Shown: in pieces, positions 58,818-64,000 of the stretch
How the letters are laid out: every line of letters starts with the position of its first letter
Position numbering within the stretch: the stretch's first letter is position 1
Assembly (NCBI RefSeq): GCF_965204195.1
Contig: NZ_OZ241975.1
Span: forward strand, 1,860,001 to 1,924,000
DNA: 64,000 bases
Source of the DNA: Poriferisodalis sp965204195
GTDB lineage: Bacteria; Actinomycetota; Acidimicrobiia; Acidimicrobiales; Poriferisodalaceae
Reading direction: 5' to 3'
The notes under the pieces: generated by a model
Databases searched by the model: none
What the model saw: the letters and a program-made list of their open reading frames with translations, nothing else
Told to the model about the DNA's origin: nothing
Position numbers and translations under genes: made by a program

Positions 58818-59321
58818 ATGGCTGAGCTGCACCCGCACTGCGTGCCCCTCGCCCCGCTGCTGGGAACCTGGCAGGGCGGGGGCACGGGCCAGTACCCGAC
58901 CATCGACGAATTCGCTTACATCGAGGAATTGACGTTCGGCCATGTGGGCAAGCCGTTCGTGTCAATGACCCAGCGCACTCGCAACGCAGTCACCGGCGAG
59001 CCGCTGCACTCCGAGGCGGGCTACCTGCGTGCCGTGGGTGACGGCCAGATCGAGCTCACCCTGGCACAACCGTCCGGTGTCACCGAGATCTGTCTCGGAA
59101 GGGTCCGCACCACGTCCGACGGTTTGGCGATCGAGCTGGCGAGCAAGCATGTGGGCCTGACCCCGACCGCCAAGGAAGTTACCTTGGTGCGGCGGGAGCT
59201 GAGCATCGTCGGGACGGGTACTGCCGACGACCCGACGCTGATCTCCGAGCTGTGGATGGCCGCCGTGGGCCAGGCCGATCTGCTGCACCACCTGCGCGGC
59301 GAGCTGACCAAACAGGCCTGA
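58818..59321 (+). CDS. Nitrobindin-like heme protein (THAP4/DUF1794 family)
   Basis: A 167-residue ten-stranded barrel protein with the family signature LLGTWQGGGTGQYPTIDEFAYIEEL and GKPFVSMTQRTRNAVTGEPLHSEAGYLR. The C-terminal HHLRGEL supplies the expected proximal heme histidine. Nitrobindins bind heme b, and the mycobacterial and human forms isomerise peroxynitrite to nitrate. The ATG follows a TAGGTT -10 by 6 nt, so the mRNA is probably leaderless. Its proximity to the peroxiredoxin-like selenoprotein suggests a small cluster for oxidative/nitrosative stress, which is inference. Confidence 0.88.
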   Translation: MAELHPHCVPLAPLLGTWQGGGTGQYPTIDEFAYIEELTFGHVGKPFVSMTQRTRNAVTGEPLHSEAGYLRAVGDGQIELTLAQPSGVTEICLGRVRTTSDGLAIELASKHVGLTPTAKEVTLVRRELSIVGTGTADDPTLISELWMAAVGQADLLHHLRGELTKQA

Positions 59322-59434
59322 CGCGGTTTGATCAGCCGGCACGCGGAAAGATCGCTGCGACACAGCGGATGTAGCGCACCCGGTGCGCTCCGGCGCCACG
59401 TCCTACGCTGGCCCTCGGGCCAACAGGGGGAGCG

Positions 59435-61564
59435 ATGTCAGAGATGTCCAGAACCAATGCAGCAAACGGAGCTTATGCGGCCGACTACGGCGCCCCGACG
59501 GCCGCGGGTCGCCCCGATGTGGACGATGAGACGCTTGCCGCTGCGGTAGCGGTAGCGAACATCCCGACCCTGCTGATGGTGCTGGTGCAGATGACCGGCG
59601 AGCTGCATTGGCTCGACGACCCCTACCGGCCGAAACGCCAGCCGGGACTCGGCGACAACGACACCGGCGGTCTGGCGCCCGAGCATCAGCGGGAGGTTCG
59701 GGAGGCCGCGCTCGAGGCCATTGCCGCCTGGCGGGACGGCCGCCCGATGGCGATCGGCGAGCCCGACGACGCCCTCATCACCAGGATGCTCAGCACCGCC
59801 ATGGGCGAGCACGTGCCCGACGAGTACGGCGCCTTCACCGCTGCCCAACTCGGCCTCGCCAAGTTCCTCGACCACGACCCGATCAACGTGCCGCCAGGTT
59901 TCAAAGTGCTGGTCATCGGCGCGGGCGCTTCGGGGCTGTGCGCTGCCATCAACTTGCAGCAGGCCGGCGTGCCCTACGAGGTGGTCGAGCGCAACGGCAC
60001 GGTCGGCGGTGTGTGGTGGGAGAACCGCTACCCGGGTGCCGGCGTGGACACACCGAACCACCTGTACTCGTACTCGTTCGCCCCGCACGACTGGAAGATG
60101 TACTTCTGCCTGCGCGACGAGCTCCACGGATACCTCGAGAAGGTGGCCGACGACTTCGACGTGCGGCGCAGCATCCGCTTCAACACCTCGGTGGAGCGCG
60201 TCAGCTACGACGCCGAGCGGCAGGTCTGGCAGGCCGAGGTGCGCCATGTGGCCGACAACGAGGGCCGCTGGGAGACCGGGCGGCTCGGCCTCAGCGCCAC
60301 GCCCGACGAGACCGGCCTGCGGCGCCGCGACGACGGCGCGGCAACGGCGCCGGGTGCCAACGGCCACGCTCAGGGAGTCGACGGCCCTGCCGAGATCATC
60401 GAGGCAAACGTCATCATCAGCGCTGCGGGCATCTTCAACCCGCCGATCCGCCCCAACATCGACGGCCTCGAGACCTGGAGCGGTGAGACGTGGCACACCG
60501 CTCGCTGGCCCGCCGATGCCGATGTCGCCGGCAAGCGCGTGGCGATCGTGGGCAACGGGGCGAGCTGCATGCAAACAGCTCCCGAGATCCAGCACGGAGT
60601 GGAATCGCTGGCGATCTACCAGCGCTCAAACCATTGGGCCGCGCCGTTCGAGCAGTTCCGCAAGCCGGTTCCCGACGCCATGCGGACCCTGTTCGAGGCA
60701 GTGCCGCTGTACCGGGCCTGGTACCGGGTACGGCTGGGCTGGACGTTCAACGACCGCATCCACACCGCCCTGCAGAAGGACCCCGACTGGGAGCACCCCG
60801 AACGGTCGCTCAATGCCCAGAACGACGCCCACCGGGCCTACTTCACCCGCTACGTGATCGACGAGCTGGGCGACCGGGCCGACGAGCTGCTCGACAAGGT
60901 GCTGCCCACCTACCCGCCCTTCGGCAAGCGCATGCTGATGGACAACGGCTGGTACCGGATGCTGCGCAATCCGAATGTTGAGTTGGTCGACAATCCGATC
61001 GCAGAGATCTCAGGCCAGACCATCCGCACCGCCGACGGCACCGAGCGCGATGCCGACGTGCTGGTTCTGGCCACCGGCTTCGACGTGCTGCGGTTCATCA
61101 CCACCTACGAGGCAACCGGCCGCTCGGGCCGCAGCCTGCGCGAATCGTGGGGCGACGACGACGCCAGCGCCTACCTGGGAACGGTCACACCCGACTTCCC
61201 CAACTTCTTCACCTTGTACGGGCCGAATCTGCAGCCCGGCCACGGCGGCAGCCTGATCTTTGTGGTGGAGATGCAGGTGCGCTACGTCATGGACATGATC
61301 GCCAAGATGTGCGCCGAAGGGCTCGGTTCGGTGGAGGTGCGGCGAGATGTCCACGACGAGTATCGCGACCGCGTCGACGATGCCCACGAGAACATGGTGT
61401 GGATGCATCCCGGCATGACCAGCTACTACCGCAACGAGGCCGGCCGCATCGTGGTCAACTCGCCGTGGCGCAATGTCGACTACTTCGACATGACCAAGGA
61501 AGCCAACCTCGACGACTACCTCTGCGAGCCCCGAGCGGCCGACCGGGAGCTCATCGCCGACTGA
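59435..61564 (+). CDS. Flavin-containing monooxygenase, Baeyer-Villiger type, with N-terminal extension
   Basis: 709 residues. The first 145 or so form a helical extension (TLLMVLVQMTGELHWLDDPY region). Next come the FAD Rossmann motif VLVIGAGASGLCAAINLQQA, GGVWWENRYPGAGVDTPNHL, the BVMO fingerprint WSGETWHTARWP, the NADPH motif VAIVGNGASCMQ, and ATGFDVLRF near the end. The enzyme would insert oxygen into ketones or oxidise soft heteroatoms with FAD and NADPH. A low-complexity insertion (about residues 285-315, GAATAPGANGHAQGVDG) sits before the fingerprint. The ATG at 59435 follows a GGGGGAG site. It is convergent with the aldolase gene across a long inverted repeat. Confidence 0.9.
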   Translation: MSEMSRTNAANGAYAADYGAPTAAGRPDVDDETLAAAVAVANIPTLLMVLVQMTGELHWLDDPYRPKRQPGLGDNDTGGLAPEHQREVREAALEAIAAWRDGRPMAIGEPDDALITRMLSTAMGEHVPDEYGAFTAAQLGLAKFLDHDPINVPPGFKVLVIGAGASGLCAAINLQQAGVPYEVVERNGTVGGVWWENRYPGAGVDTPNHLYSYSFAPHDWKMYFCLRDELHGYLEKVADDFDVRRSIRFNTSVERVSYDAERQVWQAEVRHVADNEGRWETGRLGLSATPDETGLRRRDDGAATAPGANGHAQGVDGPAEIIEANVIISAAGIFNPPIRPNIDGLETWSGETWHTARWPADADVAGKRVAIVGNGASCMQTAPEIQHGVESLAIYQRSNHWAAPFEQFRKPVPDAMRTLFEAVPLYRAWYRVRLGWTFNDRIHTALQKDPDWEHPERSLNAQNDAHRAYFTRYVIDELGDRADELLDKVLPTYPPFGKRMLMDNGWYRMLRNPNVELVDNPIAEISGQTIRTADGTERDADVLVLATGFDVLRFITTYEATGRSGRSLRESWGDDDASAYLGTVTPDFPNFFTLYGPNLQPGHGGSLIFVVEMQVRYVMDMIAKMCAEGLGSVEVRRDVHDEYRDRVDDAHENMVWMHPGMTSYYRNEAGRIVVNSPWRNVDYFDMTKEANLDDYLCEPRAADRELIAD

Positions 61565-61619
61565 TCGGGCCGAAAATCCGAAGGCTCGAGATTTTGGCGC
61601 CGCCTATAGTTGTGCGGGA

Positions 61620-61683
61620 GGCCAGCCTCAACCGAGTGTGGTCAGAGCAGGCATTTTGTAGCTCGCACTCGGCGAGGCTGGCC
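61620..61683. terminator. Long inverted repeat / bidirectional terminator
   Basis: GGCCAGCCTC-AA-CCGAGTG (61620-61638) pairs with CACTCGG-C-GAGGCTGGCC (61666-61683): 17 bp plus a small internal loop, enclosing 27 nt. It lies between the convergent FMO and aldolase genes. Confidence 0.65.
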
Positions 61684-61729
61684 CTATTCGTGGCCGTAGG
61701 TCTGGCATCGCGTCCGCGCGAAGCGATTT

Positions 61730-62734
61730 TCAGGTGGCCAGTTCGGCGGCGATGGCTTCCAAGGCGGTGTCGACATCGGTTTCGCTGACGTCGAGATGCA
61801 GCACCATGCGGGAGCGGCCGAAGCGCCAGTCGGCCAGCACGCCCCGGCCTTCGAGTCGCTTGGACAGCGTCGAGTCGTTGCGCTCCAGCTGGGCGAACAC
61901 CATGTTGGTGTCGCAGCCGGTGACGGTGATGCCCTCGATGGCTTCGAGACCGGCCGCGAGCCGTTGCGCGTTGGCGTGGTCGTCGGCCAGCCGGTCGATG
62001 TGGTTCTGCAGGGCATGCAGTCCGCCCGCCGCGATGATGCCGGCCTGCCGCATCCCGCCCCCGAGCAGCTTGCGCCAGCGGCGTGCTTTGGCCACCAGGT
62101 CCTCGGTACCGCACAGCACCGAGCCGACCGGCGCGCCCAAGCCCTTCGACAGGCACACCGACACGGTGTCGAATGGCTCAGCTACCGCGGCGGGGGAGCA
62201 GCCCAGCGACACCGCGGCGTTCCACAGGCGCGCCCCGTCGAGGTGCAGCCCGAGACCGTGGCGGTCGGCCATGTCGCGGGCTGCCTGATGCTGGGCCGGC
62301 GTGAGCACCTTGCCATTGATCGTGTTCTCCAGGCACAGCAGCCGCGTGCGGGCGAAGTGGCTGTCGTCGGGCTTCACTGCCTCCTCGGCCGCTTCGAGAT
62401 CCAGCATGCCGGTTTCGTCGGTCGGCACCGGCTGGGGTTGGATGCTGCCCAGCACCGCCGCGCCGCCGCCCTCGTACATGTAGGTGTGGGCGTGGTGGCC
62501 GACGATGTACTCGTCGCCCCGCTCGCAATGGGCCAGCAGGCCGCACAGGTTCGACTGGGTGCCGCTCGGCACATACAGAGCCGCCGCCTTGCCGAGCAGC
62601 TCGGCGGTGTAGCGCTCGAGCTCGTTGACGGTGGGATCGTCGCCCCAAACGTCGTCGCCGACGTCGGCTGCGGCCATGGCCGCCCGCATCTCGGGCGTCG
62701 GCTTGGAAACGGTGTCGGAGCGCAGGTCGATCAC
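61730..62734 (-). CDS. ltaE: Low-specificity L-threonine aldolase (PLP)
   Basis: A 334-residue fold-type I PLP enzyme starting MIDLRSDTVSKPTPEM, the usual threonine aldolase opening. The PLP lysine is in SVCLSKGLGAPVGSVLCG. Other landmarks are VPSGTQSNLCGLLAHC, EYIVGHHAHTYMYEGGG, and LHLDGARLWNAAV (D and R contacting PLP). It splits threonine or allo-threonine to glycine and acetaldehyde. The ATG is at 62734. The next gene on this strand lies upstream (62820) with 85 bp between, so they may be co-transcribed. Confidence 0.93.
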   Translation of the reverse strand: MIDLRSDTVSKPTPEMRAAMAAADVGDDVWGDDPTVNELERYTAELLGKAAALYVPSGTQSNLCGLLAHCERGDEYIVGHHAHTYMYEGGGAAVLGSIQPQPVPTDETGMLDLEAAEEAVKPDDSHFARTRLLCLENTINGKVLTPAQHQAARDMADRHGLGLHLDGARLWNAAVSLGCSPAAVAEPFDTVSVCLSKGLGAPVGSVLCGTEDLVAKARRWRKLLGGGMRQAGIIAAGGLHALQNHIDRLADDHANAQRLAAGLEAIEGITVTGCDTNMVFAQLERNDSTLSKRLEGRGVLADWRFGRSRMVLHLDVSETDVDTALEAIAAELAT

Positions 62735-62819
62735 GGTCGCAAGCCTGCCATGCGGCTTGCGCTGCGCAACGGGTGGGTCTGCGCTGGGCCGGTCAGACGG
62801 GCCCGGTCAGCCCGGCTGC

Positions 62820-64000
62820 TCAACCCTTGCCGTTGCGCAGCAGCTTGCCCGGCAGCGGGCCGTGCGGATCGACCGCATCGGCGCCGTCGCGGCGGATGAT
62901 CGTGCCGTTCACTACTACTGCATCGATGCCCTTCGCATCGGAGATCAGCCGGTCTGCGCCAGCGGGCAGGTCGTACACCCGCCGCTTGCCCAGGTGGCCG
63001 ACCTCGTCGGCGTCGAACACCACCACGTCGGCGGGCTTGCCTTCGGCGAGCGTGCCCCTGTCGGCGATGCCGAACACCTCGGCAGGACGCTGGGTGAGCA
63101 TGTGGACGGCGGTCTCGAGATCGAAGCTCTGCCGGCCGCGCACGAAGGTCTGCAGGAACTCCGTGGAGTACTTGGCGTCGCAGAGCTGGCTGGCGTGCGC
63201 TCCGGCGTCAGACAACCCGATCACCGTCGTGGGATCGTGCAGCAGCTCATCGATGTCGTCGGGATCGTGATTGATGACGTCTTGGACGATGCGCATCTCT
63301 AGGTCGGCTTCGAGGGCCACGTCGAGCACCCAGTCCACCGGGTCCTGGCCTGCTTCGTCGGCCATCTCCTGGATGTTGCGGCCCTCGAGTGCGGGGTTGT
63401 GCGGCAGGTAGCTGATCTCGGTGCGCGCCCAGCGGTCGCCGATCTTGCCGCCATTGCCGGCCTTCTCCTTGAACTCGGCCCGCCAATCGGCGTCGGCGTA
63501 GTAGCGCTTGCGGCCTTCGAGATCACTCTGGGACACCGGGTTGAAGCAGCGCAGCGCTTCATAGATGAACGGCGCCTTCCAGCTCATCTCGAACTGGATG
63601 GGCTGCACCGCGACCTGCGGGAAGACCGGCAGACCCCGGTCGGCGATCTCGCGGGCACGCTCCAGATCAGCGCGGTGGCTGCCCGGGCCCCGGGCTGAGC
63701 CCAGCAGCGCCGTCCAGCTCACATGTGCTCCCGTGGTCTCGGCAATCCGGGCGAACTCGTCGTGGTTGAGCCCCCGTCCCACCGTGGCCTGCATCACGCC
63801 GCCGACATCGCCCAGCGCCTGGGCGATCTCGACGATCTCGTCGGTGGTCGCAGCGCGACTCGGCACCGGTCGCCCTTCGTAGCCGACGTGGGTCGACGCC
63901 TTGGAGGTGGCGAAGCCCAGCGCACCGGCCCGCAGCGCCTCGGCAACCAGATCTCGCTGGGCGGCGATCTCTTCGGGGGTGCCTTCGCGCTCGGTGGCTT
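62820..64000 (-). CDS. N-acyl-D-amino-acid deacylase-type amidohydrolase, C-terminal part, runs off the window
   Basis: At least 393 residues, open to the window edge with no start inside. Recognisable stretches are EALRAGALGFATSKASTHVG, VPSRAATTDEIVEIAQAL, IGLSDAGAHASQLCDAKYST (with the metal-site D of amidohydrolases) and GTLAEGKPADVVVFDADEVG near the C-terminus. This is the pattern of D-aminoacylase-like amidohydrolases, which remove acyl groups from D-amino acids or act on related amides using zinc. The N-terminal HxH metal site would be outside the window. The substrate cannot be named. Confidence 0.85.
   Translation of the reverse strand, partial: ATEREGTPEEIAAQRDLVAEALRAGALGFATSKASTHVGYEGRPVPSRAATTDEIVEIAQALGDVGGVMQATVGRGLNHDEFARIAETTGAHVSWTALLGSARGPGSHRADLERAREIADRGLPVFPQVAVQPIQFEMSWKAPFIYEALRCFNPVSQSDLEGRKRYYADADWRAEFKEKAGNGGKIGDRWARTEISYLPHNPALEGRNIQEMADEAGQDPVDWVLDVALEADLEMRIVQDVINHDPDDIDELLHDPTTVIGLSDAGAHASQLCDAKYSTEFLQTFVRGRQSFDLETAVHMLTQRPAEVFGIADRGTLAEGKPADVVVFDADEVGHLGKRRVYDLPAGADRLISDAKGIDAVVVNGTIIRRDGADAVDPHGPLPGKLLRNGKG

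Overview
This looks like a chromosomal window from a high-GC actinobacterium, most plausibly of the class Acidimicrobiia (an inference from gene content, not a computed placement). Pointers are the DUF3039 gene, a coenzyme-B12-dependent ribonucleotide reductase, a ferrochelatase with the actinobacterial cysteine pattern, type-2 cell-wall-binding repeats, the phoH-ybeY-CNNM-era-uppS-recO run, and many start codons lying 6-10 nt after a TAnnnT hexamer, as expected for leaderless mRNAs.

Layout. 1-1308 (minus): start of a Flp/Tad pilus cluster (cpaF-like ATPase coupled to a CpaB-like SAF protein). 1525-21559: housekeeping genes: small HTH regulator, CPBP protease, cysS, nudC, lexA with its own LexA boxes, a RibD_C reductase, nrdJ preceded by two DnaA-box-like sites, an unusual MFS-ferrochelatase fusion, DUF3039, phoH, ybeY, CNNM/CBS protein, era, dinG, uppS, recO, glyS. 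21565-25403: two tandem copies of a gene for the C-terminal half of pyruvate phosphate dikinase. The first copy is cut off by an unrecognised two-gene module (soluble protein plus four-helix membrane protein) of different base composition. 25548-28794: small conserved protein, VapBC, dnaG and tRNA-Asn. 28874-34562 (minus): secreted metalloprotease and a one-polypeptide sensor kinase/response regulator.

34600-44390 is the most unusual accessory region. Three secreted paralogues share an identical leader and N-terminal domain but carry different His/Cys-rich C-termini. Each has a pure poly-G tract (15, 29 and 18 G) just upstream of its ribosome-binding site and a long hairpin after its stop. 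A DUF4143 ATPase and a HipBA pair sit between the copies, so the direct repeats could recombine to delete cargo or swap tails. A His-rich lipoprotein shares the upstream element. A secreted Ig-like protein shares the N-terminal domain.

44638-55331: tRNA(CAU), then a peptide ABC importer (two binding proteins, two permeases, two ATPases) in which one ATPase has about 230 residues of hydrophobic helices inserted inside its nucleotide-binding domain; then a hypothetical protein, an inositol-phosphatase-family protein and tRNA-Val. 55385-64000: tandem ERG4/ERG24-type membrane reductases; a peroxiredoxin-like gene with an in-frame TGA exactly where the first Cys of the CPYC motif belongs, followed by a SECIS-like hairpin (a likely selenoprotein); an FlK-like thioesterase; a nitrobindin; a flavin monooxygenase; a threonine aldolase; and a partial D-aminoacylase-type amidohydrolase.

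The strongest candidates for undescribed biology are the poly-G-fronted mosaic paralogue family, the ABC ATPase with an internal membrane domain, the selenoprotein, and the two-gene module in the split dikinase locus.
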